Below the pieces are notes generated by a model that did not search any database, was not told the DNA's origin, and worked only from the letters and a program-made list of their open reading frames with translations. 64,000 nucleotides of DNA, from contig OY783220.1 of assembly GCA_963678705.1 (NCBI GenBank), positions 13,103,001 to 13,167,000 of the forward strand. The letters run 5' to 3'. Both the position numbers and the translations under genes were made by a program. The stretch is from Panorpa germanica. Taxonomy: Eukaryota > Arthropoda > Insecta > Mecoptera > Panorpidae. Shown piece after piece: positions 12,703 to 26,723 of this stretch. Position 1 is the first letter of the stretch, and each line of letters begins with the position of its first letter.

Positions 12703-13100
12703 TTCTTCTTCTTCTTCTTCAGTGGCTCGACAGCCCTGGGTGGGCCCTGGCCTTCTCAAGAATTTTCTGCCAGGCCTCTTTCCGGATGATTTAATTACTT
12801 GAGATTTTGTAACAAGGTTTTTTTCACGGAGTGGAGTTGTTAGCACCACGCCCAACCCCCAACCTGGAGGACCTAGTCCCCTGATATAATCCCCAGGGGC
12901 AGGGTGCCCGGCTATACCCCCAGACACTACGTACCCATTTTAGTCGCCTCTTACGACATGCATGAGCAACATTGGGACTATTCTTTCACACCCGGTCACC
13001 ACTCGGGTGACCTAGACCCAGAAAATATATATCTGGTCCGGGGATCAAAACACAGCAGTCGGCGTCAAGCATCAATGCTCTCGCCCACTGTATTGTCATA
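12703..13100 (-). mobile_element. RTE-associated non-autonomous element with GAA tail
   Basis: Read on the minus strand, it contains GTCGTAAGAGGCGACTAA near 12958-12941, then a GC-rich tract, then a stretch ending KEAWQKILEKARAHPGL that resembles a LINE ORF2 C-terminus. It stops in a GAA microsatellite (12720-12703), like a retrotransposon 3' tail. The CGTAAGAGGCGACTAA motif is one I associate with RTE-type LINEs and derived short elements in many invertebrates, but I cannot verify the family. Its GC content is clearly above that of its surroundings. Confidence 0.5.
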
Positions 13101-14749
13101 ACATAATTTCTAGCTTGTTGTACAAATTCCTGCAAATTATCTTTTTCGAGCTAACCTGAGAACCTTAGATTCCATGTACTGCGTGACCGCAATATTCTCT
13201 TGAGCGATGTAGATTTATTTATAAAACAGGTTTCACACTACTGTTTTTAGAACTTTATGTTATAACCTTTGATGAAACTGTTCTAAACTCGGGGTTTCCT
13301 AGCCTTGCTCAGCAACTCAGCGTGATACGTCACAGGGGTCATTGTTATCGTCCTATTTTAGAACAGAAAAAGTTTTATGTGTTGAACACGCTTTATTATT
13401 GACCTAAGAATGTTGTCAAAAGCTCTGTTCATCGTTAAATTATGAATGTAATCAAAACATTTAGCTTAGAGACACGGTTGCGTTACTATTTGTTAAAATT
13501 TTGTCTCTATCATGCGCCCAGCCTTACGGTTGTAATGACATTCCTTTCGTCAGTATTTTGTATCCAGTAAACCAATTAGGATTCGATTCACTCCTCCCCC
13601 TCCCTCTTATGTTCAATTAATTTCAACACTTCGTTCTATTTACTGTTTCTGTTTATCTGTTTCCGATATTCCGTTGGATATAATTTATTCAAATCAATTT
13701 AACAAAACTTCTGTACTTCGCAACACTAGGAAGTGTCGACACAGCGAGCGTCGGCGTCGGCATCGAGAGATTCCTACCTACAGTTTGATACGGGAATTCT
13801 GTTTAATGTTTTATCCATCAATTACTTTACATCGGAGCTTTATTTAAATTACTATCAACGAAACGCCATGTATCACGTGATATACATGTTTATTTTTATA
13901 CGAACAAAGTTCACACAGTGAGACTTGCATCACTGTATCTTTTTACTCTGAAATAGAAATAATGATTCGAGGCAAGTCTTCTCTTCAACACTTCCCAGAC
14001 AACTCTATTTTCCTCACCACATTGTGTTGGGTAACAATATATTTTCCACTGCAATAAATTCCTTCGATATGAAAAATGTTTCCAAGAACATATTTTTCAA
14101 AAGGTGTTCTTTGAATTCCAATTTTGTTGTATGTGAGAAATGCATATAAAGGGTGGTAAAATGTTCAACTCATGGAGTCTGTATTTATGAGTGTTGGTGG
14201 TTGCCTGATGCAATGAATCGCCGTCTCAGGGGATGTGTTCAAGAAATACTGAAGCTGTGCGCGTCTTGGTTAGACCCAGACCACAGCAAGCCGTTTATTT
14301 GGGATAAGTACTATGTTATGGCTTGGTATCCCAATGAAATCTTACTTTGATATATACCATAGTATGTATATATGTATATGAAGACAGAAATACACATTCG
14401 ATCAGCGTTTGGCAATTTCGCTTCGGTCAAAAATGCATGAATAAAAATCAAATAAAAACAAGACAATATTGCACAACATTTTACATAAAATAAGGAACAA
14501 TTTTTTAAGGTGGTCAAACACTAAAAGATAGAGACAACAGCATTACCAAACACATTAACCAAACAGAGATAACGTTAACAGTTTTGTCTTAAATCTCAAT
14601 TGACTCAAACATGCGAGCTCTGATAATTTCTAATGGTTCGTACCGATTATTTTGATTGACAATCACTCTGAAAAAAAACTGTATAAATTTTAAAACAGTT
14701 ATTATCCAGGTATTAAAAAAGATTCAGATGCTAGAATATTAATTCTAAT

Positions 14750-14776
14750 CAGTCGACCCGTGTGCGGACGGCCTAA
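14750..14776 (+). mobile_element. Solo right end of TIR element family M
   Basis: AATCAGTCGACCCGTGTGCG followed by GACGGCC matches the right terminal repeat of the element at 4298-4633. The rest of the element is absent. Confidence 0.65.
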
Positions 14777-14916
14777 GTGTAGTTTCTTATAATCTGTCAG
14801 TACCGTGAAGAAACTAAGTACGTTAGTCTTAAGAGAGGTGAACTAGGGTTGCTATTTAAGCATATCATATATTATTTAAAAGCATTTTTAACGTTCTACA
14901 AATATTTTGTGGATAA

Positions 14917-15250
14917 TCTTAATATATATAAATTACGTGTCACATGTTTGTCCGCGATGGACTCCTAAACTACTTAACCGATTTTAATCAAATTTGTACA
15001 CCGTGTGCAGTTTGATCCAACTTGAAAGATAGGATAGCTTACATCTCAATTTATGATTGCAATATTATCTTATTGCAAATTATTTGTCTATTAATTATTA
15101 TGACATCTGGCGACGATGATGGCGACATCTGTTGACTAGATTGAGTAAATATTCTGTTGACTAGATTGAGTAAATATTCAATAGATGGCGCTATGTAATG
15201 TAATATGACAAAAACGTTAGTCACAGCAACGCGTGGCCGGGACAGCTAGA
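14917..15250 (+). mobile_element. Helitron-like non-autonomous element
   Basis: It starts with TC and ends in GGGACAGCTAG, the CTAG-type 3' end of Helitrons. It contains the stretches GGACTCCTAAACTACTTAAC and CAACTTGAAAGATAGGATAG, which I associate with widespread insect Helitron derivatives. It has no coding capacity. A 25-bp direct duplication lies inside (15129-15178). Confidence 0.55.
15129..15178 (+). repeat. 25-bp tandem duplication
   Basis: Two identical 25-bp units beginning CTGTTGACTAGATTGAG are adjacent at 15129-15153 and 15154-15178. Their identity suggests a recent event. Confidence 0.9.
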
Positions 15251-18132
15251 TAAATATAGTTAGCATCATAAAACAATTAATAATGAATGCAATCTTTTGT
15301 AAATTCTCCAATATTTTGAAAACAAAATAGGAATCCGAGTAGATTGTTAGTGGGACTATTTGCACTAGACAGAAATACCTGTGTTAACACAGACTTGAAT
15401 GTGTGTGTATGTTCAGTGTACACGTAACGCAACAAGGGACGACAAACAAACAAATATACACAGGTGTGTTTCATTAAGCACGAGACAAACTCCGACCGCT
15501 TCAAAGCGACGCGACACCGCCGCCGCCCTTCGTGTGTCGCATTTATAATTACTTAGAACACAGTACGTGTGTGTGTATGTGTAACTGAACACAAACTATT
15601 AATTTCGAGTTGTATCACGTAGTTGTTCTAAAATATCATGCACAGTTTGTTTAAACTTGTTTATTTAAATCAAGCCGAGTAAAGGCTACTCGTAATTAAT
15701 GCAATGGCAGAATTAATTAGTTTATCATAAAATGGTATGAAGATGCGTGATTTTCAACCCTTGCAAACGACTATTTCTGTATCTGAACTTGAAATTAGAT
15801 GGCGTTGAACTATAATGCCTTGACATGTTCAGAAGACCCCGGGGTTGCATATCTTTGCAAGACACTTATTCTTTGTGTAATTTATGTAAATTGAAAGTAA
15901 ATATTTTTGATGATGCTTGACGAGAAATGCAAAAATTATAAATAAATAAATGTAGAATTGTAAATTGGTAGATTTATAAAAGTTAACAAGCACAAAGACG
16001 ACAAATATTAATAATGGTAAACTAAGGTACATTATTATTATTATTTATTATATTAATTGTGTGTCTTTCGGCTTTACAATCTACATTATTATATTTCTTA
16101 ATGCATTTCATATAAATTCAAAGTTAAAAACTAAACTTAAACTATTCTAGACTATTACTACTTCGAATAGTACTTTCTGTTTCTACTTTTATTGATTCTC
16201 TCTCTTCATGTCCCCTACTCCTCCTGTATTCACATCGTTTCCTGCTTCTCCTTCCTTATTGACTGTATCTTCATCTATCACCTCTTGCCTTCCTTGTCTC
16301 CTCTCGACAAACCCTCTATTATAAGTAAACTAAGGTACATGAATGCCTTAAAAGATATACGCAGTGATTCTAGTGATTTCTAAAGATAGTTATGAATTTT
16401 CTATTTGTTCCGAGTGGATACGAGGCCCCTACAAGAGCGAGGCCCCGGGCCTCTGTCCAGAATATTTGTCTTACTTGACTTTTGATCAATCCGGGCCTGG
16501 TTCCTCGTACTTATTCGGCACTAACTGGTGTTTTAGCCATAATCTAAACGGAATTTCATAGAATTTCGTTTTTGTCCTATACCTATAACTTCCGGTTTGA
16601 CGGTTCTTAAGTTGGCAGACCTGTTTCCTACTTTTACGAGTCATGCCACCCTCATATTGTTCTACAATAATTTAGGTTATTAAATATAATTCCATGAATA
16701 AAAATCAAGATGAATTTATAATTCTCAACAATTTAAATAAACCGTTCGTTTCCAAATGGTTGAATATATTTATTTAAAATATTCTTTTTGTCATTCATTT
16801 TTTTCGTGTAGTATAGTATAAAAAAGTATTTTTAAAAGTTTCTACTTAATTTTCTATAAATAATTCATAAGTTAAATCTATAATCAAATTCGAAATATCG
16901 CATTGCTGCTTCACGTTCTAGAAATTCTAACAATCATCTTGAAGGATTGATTATAAGATGTTTGTTCTATTTTCTTGTCTGTTTATCCGTTTTATATTTC
17001 CACTTGAAAGCTATTTTCAAAATGCATTAACTTTTTTTGAAAAATGTTTTATATATGCCGAGTTATACCGCGCCCTTGGTAATGCAATCTGAAAGCTATA
17101 AATAATCAAACAAAGCTTCGTTTGCTCTTATCAAGCAATTTAAACATGTAGCAAGTTGCAAATGCATTAGTAGTATGGAAAGATCCTTCATTTATCTAAA
17201 TGTCAAGAACTCAAGAGCTGCGTCATCCTCAATGGTCCTTCGAGATAAAATGAAGCCTTGGCATATATCAAATTGCAGTGTTTTATTTCTAAAAGAGCGT
17301 TTCCACATATATTTTACATAAGAGTAATATCAGGGTAGTAGGATGGGTGTCTTAACAATGGCGTTAGTATCATCATTGCAGTAAAATAAATAATACTTAA
17401 AAAACATATTTTACAAGTTCGTAAGACAAAACTACAACATAATATCTCTTGAAAACTATAGCTGCTGTTTATACTAGCCAGAAGTTGGCTTCAAGTCGTC
17501 AAAGCACATCCTGCACAATCATAAACTCCTTATGTGAAATAAAATGTCTGCCAAGTGTTGGTTTCTTGAGAAGTTTATCGTCACTTCTCTCTTCCTTACC
17601 ATGGACCCCCTTTTCCCTCGCCACGTGGAACCTCTACCCCACAAACGATACTGCTGTTTTAGATCCGTTATTAGAACCATTAAATTTGTAACGATTATCG
17701 TGCAGAAACAGTAACATCAATGGTTCATAACTCGATAAATTTATTTTTAACTAAAAGCAACTTGCAGTTTTTGTACTTTATGGTTTTCTATTAAAAATAA
17801 TACTCCTCAATTAGGCGGGTATAAAATTTGATGTTTAAAAGCACAGATGTTGTTGTATCGGATATAACAAATTTATTATTCTTGTATCATTTAACTCTGT
17901 AAAGCTTTTTCAATAAAAATTGGACCAGAAAAGGGCAACCTATATTTTACACGAGGTGAATCGCTAGCGTTTCGCATTTATGAATTGCCAACTCTGTTAT
18001 ACAACCGATTGTAAAAGAGATACAAAATCCAACGTATTAGGTACTACTGACAGCTGTTTCAAATGACACTTAAAGTTTTGATATTATAGAGGTGGTGTAC
18101 AAGATAAATAATATTGATTACTTACTTATTGG

Positions 18133-18312
18133 GATACGGATACGGATACAAGCAGAACGGTCAAGAAATTTTTGGAAGATAATCCAGACGGTGCAAGAAT
18201 TAAAGGAAGATTTAGGAGAAGATGGATTGAAATGCAGAGGCAGCTAATAGGCAAAGATCTTAAAGGACGACAAGACTCTACAATGGCTATTGTACCATGA
18301 TGATGATGATGG
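18133..18312 (+). mobile_element. LINE ORF2 C-terminal fragment with TGA tail
   Basis: A + frame from 18133 to the stop at 18298-18300 contains RTVKKFLEDNPDGARIKG and then FRRRWIE. This closely resembles the C-terminal end common to many LINE ORF2 proteins (NPDG..RGRPR.RW). It ends in a short TGA microsatellite, as expected for a retrotransposon 3' end. The frame decays after RRRWIE. The 5' part is absent. Confidence 0.65.
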
Positions 18313-20736
18313 TTTATTATTCTACCAATCTTACTACTAATCGGGTGATTAAAAACAGTAATATACGTTAAAGAAACCATCCCTAAAAATGACTTCACAA
18401 CCCAATTTACCTTAGACCTTCGCATGATCTTTTAATAACGTGTGCAACGTTCCTATTTTATCCTCATTTCTGCATTTACAGGAAATTAAAATAAATTTAA
18501 ATTTTAAATAAAATCCAGGCTCGTGTTTGAGTTCATAAAATAAGTATATAAAATTAATTGAATATTGTAAGGCGCTTAACGGATGGTAATCCTCGTTAGC
18601 GCTGAACATGCCGGTGAATAATAACCGCAACGGGCGCGGTTCTGCGATGCGATTGGCCAATTTTTCATAAATACAAGTAACAACACACTTTTGTAATCAT
18701 GGAATGTAAATGGAGCAATATCATCTACATAAAACATTCAAATGATTCATTCAGAGCTATAAAATTAGTATAACGGGTATGTAATTATCTTTAAATGAAG
18801 GTTTCTTAATTTATGTAAGGCTTTCTTTTATTATGAAACATAAAAAACGAATTAAATTCATTGACTTATGATTAAGGATAAATTTAAAGAGTCGTAAAAT
18901 TATTTATCTGTAGATATTTTCTGGTCGTTACTTTTGTTTTGAATGTTCTTAGGCTAGAAAACATCTTCAATTTGAGTGGATGATTATAATTATAAATTAT
19001 TTCCTCAAAATCATTTTATCTAAAATTAATCATAGTTAACGCAAGTACAATGAGCACTCATTCATTATATTAATATGTTTATTGTTTTATCGTTTATTTT
19101 CTTTCTTATTTGTTATAAACTTATGATTTTACACACCATGTCCTATGTCGCTAGCAGCGCTATTATTTCACATTCATCTCAATTTTGTTTGCTTTAGAGT
19201 TGTCCACTTTAAAGTCGAACAGCAATAAGACAACAGTGCCTTAAAATAAATACTAATAAAGACTTATAATTAAGTCAAACTCTTTTCGCAACATTGAGTA
19301 AATCAAAACACAGACAAACAAACTTGTACAAGTGACGACAGCGCTTTCACCACACATGTGGTAATTTCACAAACAATTTCTTCATTCGTAATAGATTTCT
19401 ACGACTATAAACGAGCTTGGTTTTATTGAAATTTTATTTTAACCTATAAAACGATTCATACATTTAATAACACAGGTTTTAAATTCAAGGAACGGTCAAG
19501 ATTTCCATTTAAAATTGAAAATGCTTTTTAAATCATACTCCTTCCACTTACAGATTGAAGAAGGATAACTTATACCTACAGATTACGTTTATCCTTTTTA
19601 TTTTTATTGGTCTGGACATGGGATGATAACAGGGATATAGGAATACAGACTACAGTACAGATTTCATTGAATTGTGAATATCTTTTGAACCCTGGGGTCC
19701 CTTAGGACTACGTTAAGCTATCAACAATCCTCCAGTTCTTATCAGTAACTTTCAATCAAACATAATTCTACTCTAGCGGGATGTATGAGTATGATCCCAA
19801 GCGCCCTTTGACCCCGACGCACGTTGTACTATATGAATATTCCATCAGAAAGGAAAATACACATTCATTTCAATGTTATTCAACTGTAATTAAAGAGTTA
19901 CATGCGTGTGTTCCTCTGTCCCATTGATTAATAACCCTCACGCTGACGATCTGATAATTACCCTTTGATAAAGGGAGCCCAGACAGCCATTGCGTCGTCA
20001 TCAGTGCATCATCGTAGTGAATAATTTGCATTAGATTAATTACGAGATTGTCCTGTAATTAGTACCAACTGGCACCTGTCTTACATGCAGTTAATATAGA
20101 TACAATCTTTAATATTATTTACCTCTTTAATTGCTGTAGTAGAATATGATTCAAAATTTGTATTTGTGTACACTGTAAAATTACCTGAGTCCTGTGACAA
20201 ATTACAATGTAAAATATATAAATCACTATAACTATATTCAATTTCCTTAATCCTCCTCTGTATTTCTTTACTTTCTATAGTACTATTTATACTCCCATCA
20301 ATCATTCTCACCTTCTGACTTGATTATAATAAAAATGGATTATTATTGAATTTTAAATTCATTTCCTTTAGAAAAGAAAATCACTTGAGCAAAGAAAATT
20401 CACCGATCAAACTTTTGACATTGTTATTATATAAAAAAGAAATGTTGTTATTGATGATTCGTTTTCCTCTGCGATGGGAACACGTCCGAATCATCCATTA
20501 CGATATATTCCAATCTAATAAGGTGGATTGGTCTTTTCAAAAGTTTTAAAAACTCAATTCTTCTCGTTCTTAAATGATGTAGCATCCTCTGAAAGTTTAC
20601 TTCTCTGAAGCGAGTTGTTTTGTAAAGATGAATTAACGTTGATAAGAATTGCATTTAACCTGGTTGAAGCTTGCGGAGGAAATTACCTGTCTGAAGGTTT
20701 TCTATGAACTATTATTAATTATGTTTTTAATTTCAG

Positions 20737-20843
20737 GGATGGCGCACAAAGACTGTGATGAAAACGGAACCTGGTACAGACATCCGCTTAGCAACAAGAC
20801 GTGGTCCAACTACACGACGTGTGTCAATCTGGATGACTTAGTT
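20737..20843 (+). CDS. Dh31-R: DH31 receptor, exon 2: hormone-binding domain, second half
   Basis: The acceptor is TTTCAG and the donor GTT|GTAAGT. With the one base left by the previous exon it forms Arg and then 35 codons, ending in phase 0. It contains [16 protein letters not shown] and KTWSNYTTC: the last two cysteines of the extracellular domain, the WYRHP strand, and two N-glycosylation sequons (NKT, NYT). The TWSNYT.C motif is highly characteristic of calcitonin/DH31-type receptors. It ends in the linker leading to TM1. Confidence 0.93.
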
Positions 20844-20994
20844 GTAAGTATATAACCAGAGCTACATTGAGAACAAAAGATTATTTAACACGGAAAGAAT
20901 TCACTGCATTGGTCGATTAAACGTGGAAGAGAAGTCGTCTGCAGCGGTATCTGTATCTTTACTCGTATATATGTGTTACTGACAATCACCGAGA

Positions 20995-21240
20995 ACACAT
21001 TTCTCAGGCTTCCTTGGCACGTAGCCTTTTATCGCCCCTAATATTGTTCTGCTTCTTCTTACACTTTATATCCCGACAACAAGAATGATCTATGCATGAC
21101 TACTGCTGTTATAAATTTCGGTTTCTCAATCAAAAAGGCAAAGTCTATAGCACCGCCCTTTGGAGTCCATTTCTTGCCATTGCTGTATTTTTACATTGCC
21201 ACAGAATGTGGTCAGGATCTGCCTCCTCTTCGCCACATTC
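20995..21240 (-). mobile_element. LINE 3' end, family with CGEEEADPDHILWQC knuckle, copy 1
   Basis: On the minus strand it encodes CGEEEADPDHILWQCKNTA, a zinc-knuckle-like motif found near the C-terminus of ORF2 in I/R1/Jockey-type LINEs. It ends at the element's 3' terminus, GGGCGATAAAAGGC read on the minus strand. It lies in the receptor intron after exon 2, antisense to the gene. The first knuckle cysteine is lost in this copy (ECGEE, where the other copy has CECGEE). Confidence 0.7.
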
Positions 21241-21502
21241 AACGATGGTTGGTTCATAAAAACGGTGCTGTAAGTACATACATTTAAACGGGTAAAGATA
21301 CAGATACCCCTCCCTCCTCTTCACCACTGCTTTAAGTCTATTCCATGTTTCATTCAAAAATCCAACGTGCTGACTGTTTTGTATACTAATTAGTCAATGC
21401 TTAATTTATGACTGTATTAAGACAAACGTATTTTCAATATTTATAATACAGATTCATACAATTTAAAACTATGGAAACTAACTAATAGATTTTAATATAT
21501 AA

Positions 21503-21747
21503 CACAGTAAACAATTTGGTGAAGTGTCCTATTTTGTGACGTTTCTATCACTATTTCACTTCAATTATAGTTCGCATCAACTTTATCTTCACACAGATGG
21601 AATGGTTTCGCCATTTGTAGCCGATAAAATAGATGTTTTATATGAACGACTGTGAGAAACTGAAATGTAAATAAACTGTTTCATCACAAAAAAAAATCAT
21701 ACGCATCTTCAATATGATGTTAAAGTGATTCCAAAATGTTTACTGGG
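21503..21747. mobile_element. CCCAGTAAAC MITE, copy 2
   Basis: It is closely similar along its length to 47560-47800. The left end is CACAGTAAACAATTTGGTG (first bases mutated) and the right end CCAAAATGTTTACTGGG. Shared internal landmark: CATACGCATCTTCAATATGA. Confidence 0.8.
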
Positions 21748-22959
21748 AAGCTACTATAATATTATGAATAGACATTCGTATATGTCGTTCATTTTCATTG
21801 TCTACTAGCAGTAACAAAGAATTACAACATTCGAGTACGCAGTACGTGTAGTTTTAACCATTGAGCTATTGCGATAGGTGTTTATAACTCCCAGTTATAG
21901 TCGAAGGCGAAGATTGAACATTCTTAACCTAGTTCACCGTATCGCAACAATAGAGTTGGAGCGCTAGAGTTATCCTGCGAGCATCATAAATGGCGGTTGC
22001 GGCAATTGAAACAATATTTCCCAGTGTAACTGCATATACCTGCTGGGTGAACACAATGTCCAGTGTTCCATAGGACTTCATCTTGTTGATTTAACAGTTT
22101 CAGTGTTTGTTTTATCCACGCGAATTTATTTGTTACAATGAATGGACAGACAGTGCACTAATGAAATTCAATACATTAACCAGTCAATGGGGAATTAAAT
22201 GAACAAACATTTCAGTTGTACAAATAACGAGCTAGGTTTTTAATAAATTTGTGTAAACAAAAACACTGTGTTCCTAACTTCAGATAACAGCCAATTATAT
22301 TTGTGAATATTTCAAGTGTCTAAACGCATCACACATGAATGATTTTCTTGTTTGGAGGTTGAAATCAACACGAAAGCACATTGGTGTGATAAAGATCATG
22401 AACTGCTTGATCGTTTCAATTAAAAAACATTTCTTAAAGAGATCCTTTCGTTAACCATACCGATTTTTATAATTTCCTATTACAGTTTGTTCGTTTCTTG
22501 GAAAAATATAACTCATTTAAAAGAGATATATGTAAAGTATTTCTATCACAGTATCCCAATTTACTTTCGTGTTAAAACTCTAGTGTATAAATCATATGGA
22601 ATCGCATTTTTTAATGACCCAACATAGTCAGAATAAGGCTCTAATATATGCGAACAAACTGTAAAACATTTTTAATCTTAACTAAATTTCTAATTGCTTT
22701 TTCAAATGTTTACATTTCTTTGATCTTACGAAACCTTTAGTAAGTGACCACAAAATATAATGTCAACTGTCCTGTCCTTCTATTCCAGGAAAGCTAATTA
22801 TTGTGACATAAATCACAACCTTAAATTCTCTGTGTTTTATCTTTGAATGAAACTCTAATTGCTGTTTTACTCCCAATGTAACCAGAGACGGTTATTTCAT
22901 CATGATGTAACCTTTGTAACTCTGTTTTTGATTTTAAAATGATATTTTCTCTATTTCAG

Positions 22960-23051
22960 TGGCGACAACAAGTAACGCTGACGTATGAGACTGGGTATTC
23001 AGTATCGCTACTGGCACTTATTGTCTCGCTCGCACTGCTGTCGTATTTTAG
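22960..23051 (+). CDS. Dh31-R: DH31 receptor, exon 3: TM1
   Basis: The acceptor is TATTTCAG and the donor AG|GTACGT. It enters in phase 0 and leaves in phase 2. It encodes 30 residues plus two bases of Arg, containing YETGYSVSLLALIVSLALL, the first membrane helix, and SYF(R) at the cytoplasmic end. The phase and the residues RSLRC of the next exon fit exactly. Confidence 0.92.
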
Positions 23052-24584
23052 GTACGTCTCGCTCTTTCATTATTATGCTTTTAAGAATAACAGACACTAT
23101 TTTTTTAGATTTAGTATTATTGCAAATGGTTTCAATAAAGACAAGCTTAATGTATTAAAATATTGAAGCACGTATAGAATTCATTTCTCTCTAATTTAAA
23201 AGTATTAGTATTAATTTATTTTAAAATAGAATTTCAATTTGTAAACATATTAAATTAATACATTTAAAGTGTGTACACAGAGCCGTAGTATGTAAAGCTC
23301 CTATACATTCTTCTATTTTATCATTTAATGATCAAGATACATGTGTCTTGCCTTACTCGGCTAAGTATGTCAATCATCTTAATGTAATAAAACCAGTAAT
23401 CCACAAAATACGCCTTGGATTACAATCAGCTTTCGAATTCCAATTTAAAATAATAAATCTGCAGTATTTATTTTCCTCATCTCAGAAAATTCTTTCATTT
23501 ACTTTCCTCGTGACGAACTTTAAATCGATATTGTCTAATCCGTTCATCTTAGTAATCCAATGTTAAATTAACTTGGTGAACTTGGATAAATCATTTCATT
23601 CTTTTCGTAATCCTTAAGTTAAACCTAACCAGTCGTGTAAACTGGGCTAGGCCGGGCGGAGTAAGTCTAACTAAATAATGTAAACTCACCAAAAGCAAAA
23701 GTAAACCAAACTGACGAGGAAGAACCTAACGCACCGCACCGTACCCCGCGCCCATTGAGAAGGAATCCAAAAATAAATCGAATCTCTGATTTATCGATGG
23801 AATTTATCTGTTTGCTATCAACCAGACGAGTTCCAGTGAAGCTAAGACCCTGTGGTGGCAGCGGCAGGGTAATATCTCAAGGTCAACTAAGTCTTAGTTC
23901 AGTTTGTGAGACGATAGGGGTAGGAATTTTCTCTTTACCCTATTGAAGGATATTGGATTTATATAAAAATTAGAATAAGTCAGTCATTTATTTTGCAAAA
24001 TTATGTTCCTTGCAAATTATTGAATGCCGATGTAATAGCTAGTTAAACTACAGCTACGATTGAGTTTTTTTATTGTAGTTTAATCAAAAACCGACCACAG
24101 TTAACTAACGAAAAATATAACCCAAGTAGGTCGTAGATTCCGAGTAGGATTTTCACTAGATCTTGAAAGGATCCTGATGAGGCCCTTGTCAGGTGTTCTT
24201 CAGGCACTGTTAGGGTTAAGCATTCGTGATATGAGGTGTTACTCAATGCTATACTAATTAATTAAGATTTATTTCTAGCTATTTCCCAAAGACACGTCTC
24301 TAAATCCTAATTCTTATCTCCGTGTTTTGCAACGTCAGCTCCTTCTGTTAATCTATCTTCGCAATCACACACTGTGTGAGTGAATGTGTGTGTGTGTGTG
24401 TTTATATTTACAATAATTTCTCACATAAACATTTCTTGTAGAGCTTGTGTGTAAAGAAGTGATTCATAATTAAGTTAATAGCATAAAGTTAATACCTGGA
24501 GGACTAATTAATTTAGAGGTGATTAAGTTCAAAGCTCCTTGATGTAAGAAACCTACGAAACGTGAGATAATTCCATAAAAGCAT

Positions 24585-24614
24585 CTGGAAAACTGGAAAA
24601 CTGGAAAACTGGAA
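24585..24614 (+). repeat. 8-bp tandem (CTGGAAAA)
   Basis: About 3.75 adjacent copies of CTGGAAAA in intron 3. Confidence 0.85.
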
Positions 24615-26723
24615 TGAGTTTGTCAATCTTCAAAAACTTTGTCAATTTCTTAATTACATACTCTAAGTACATTATGATATTCAAAGATAAGAGAATCCGT
24701 CGGAAATTTGGTGAAAATAAATTAGGAATTATATTACATTGCTATAAATTTTCATTGAAATGTTAGAGGTGGATTATTTCGTAAGAAATTTCGCAATGAT
24801 TTAAAATCATTTTAATAAACACACTCATAATTACAGAAACTAATAAAAGAAAAATACATTGAATCGTAAATTTTAATTATTAAATGTTTTTGTTTCTAAT
24901 TAAAAATAATTAGACTTTTATTATCTAACAAATATGAACTTTTTTATTAAAATGAAACTCAATTAGTGAAATGAAAACTGAACTTATTTAATTTGTAACG
25001 TCAAAGATTCTCCGTTTGACTTTCTAACTATTTGTTTCTTGGCTAGACTTTAAAGTTTTTTGTTTGTCTGTTTGTTTATCAAGTTACGAACTTTGTTTTT
25101 ACTAAATATTAACTTAATTCTTTCAATTCATTTGATATTGGTTTGTGATAGAAGTTCGAACAAACTGTAAACTGAACGAGAGATTACTTACTTTCAACTA
25201 TGTAACTAAAAACTATATAATATTTGTAATTATGCAAAGCTTGCATTATGTTATGCAATTTAATTAAATTGTTTAATTAAAAATGTATATTCGTTCAAAA
25301 GCAGTGACCCCACAAAACCTATTAACGTATACAGCATGCAAGTGACGGGCGCCGTTGCAGCCGGGAGATTAAAACACTATAAAGTATCATCACGGGTAAT
25401 AAACTGGTTTCAAGGGATTTAAATTATTAATGAACTGGATGTGTATCCAGAACGGAACGTATGAAGTACCATTCCCACCTACTGTTTTAACTTTAATTTT
25501 ATTTTATAGTTCCGTTTCTGCATAAATTTTAGTTTTGTAAGTACGCATATTTGAACAAATTTATAACCTACAATCTGTCAAAGTAAAATTAAGCTCGACT
25601 AAGTACATTCAAAATTAAAACTCAAATATTGTAAGAAATACGTACTCTGTAACATAACAAAAAATGAAATTAAAAAATAATTATTCTTTTAAAACATTTG
25701 TGTAATTTATATATTTTTTTAGAGTGGACATTTAAGACTTTTATATTTTTTAATTAATAAAAAATAAAAACGAATTATAAATAAAAAGAAAATTATATAT
25801 ATAAATTAAATAAAGAGAATTTTACTTTTAAAAAATACCGGTAATTGTTAATGTGTTTGTTAATAAGTTAAAACCTTTTTTATAAATTGTTATTAGCGTT
25901 TTAATATCCGAGCTAGATTATTAGTTATTAGAGAGTGCCGGACGAGAATTCACAGGCGGGATATCCCGGGAAATCACATTTACTTTTACTTCAAAAAAGT
26001 AATTAGCTTAATGATAGTACACTGTAGCAAGTTGTGCCAAACTTTATAAATAAAACAAAACAACGCAGTCGAGGAAATGTAACATGGGTCGAATGGAAAT
26101 GTTTCTACATTGTCTATTTAGTTTTCTAATATAAAATAGATGTACAATAATTAAGTTTAATCATTTTAAATAAAACAAAAAGGTTTTTCTCAAATTGTTT
26201 TAATCGATTGATATTCATGTAAAGGGTTAAAAGGTGTTCCCGGTACTCCTGGTGTTCCAGGTTTTCCTGTTCATTGCTTTTAAAGTAATAGAGGTTATAT
26301 TCCCGACCGTTCCCGTTATAATAATAAATTGGTTCAAGCGAAAGTTCCATGATATAATTATAAACGTTAAAATATTATTAAATTTCATTACTCCCAGTAT
26401 TTGGGAACCAATTTATTTTCCATTATCTATTAATTATACTTAGAGAGCAGGAAGACATTTTACCTTCAATATTTTCTACATTATGTAATTTATGTTAATC
26501 CTTTTTAAAAGAAATATTTTAATTTCTTGTATAATGTCATTTACAATTAAATTTAACTTTTTTTTTAGTTTTACGACACGAATGTAATGCGTCGTCAAAC
26601 ATTCATATATTTTTATTCATAAGTTGACGTTTTTTAGACTTCATTGTTGTTGAAATGTTATGATCTGTCTTGAGTGAATACATAGTACCAACAAAAGATG
26701 CCGTTGTATTAAGTTACTTAGTT

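Larger units (their letters stand above)
7274..20736 (+). other. 13.5-kb intron
   Basis: The intron runs from GTAAGT to TTTCAG. It holds a G-quadruplex-type run (7623-7662), a CCCAGTAAAC MITE (8914-9172), a TA repeat (11090-11138), a CCCGG repeat near 12040, an RTE-associated element (12703-13100), an M remnant (14750), a Helitron-like element (14917-15250) and a LINE tail (18133-18312). No further exon or host gene was recognised in the rest. Confidence 0.75.

Noticed and set aside
17449-17691. 80-codon + frame
   Set aside because: No motif or splice-consistent link to the receptor; likely spurious.
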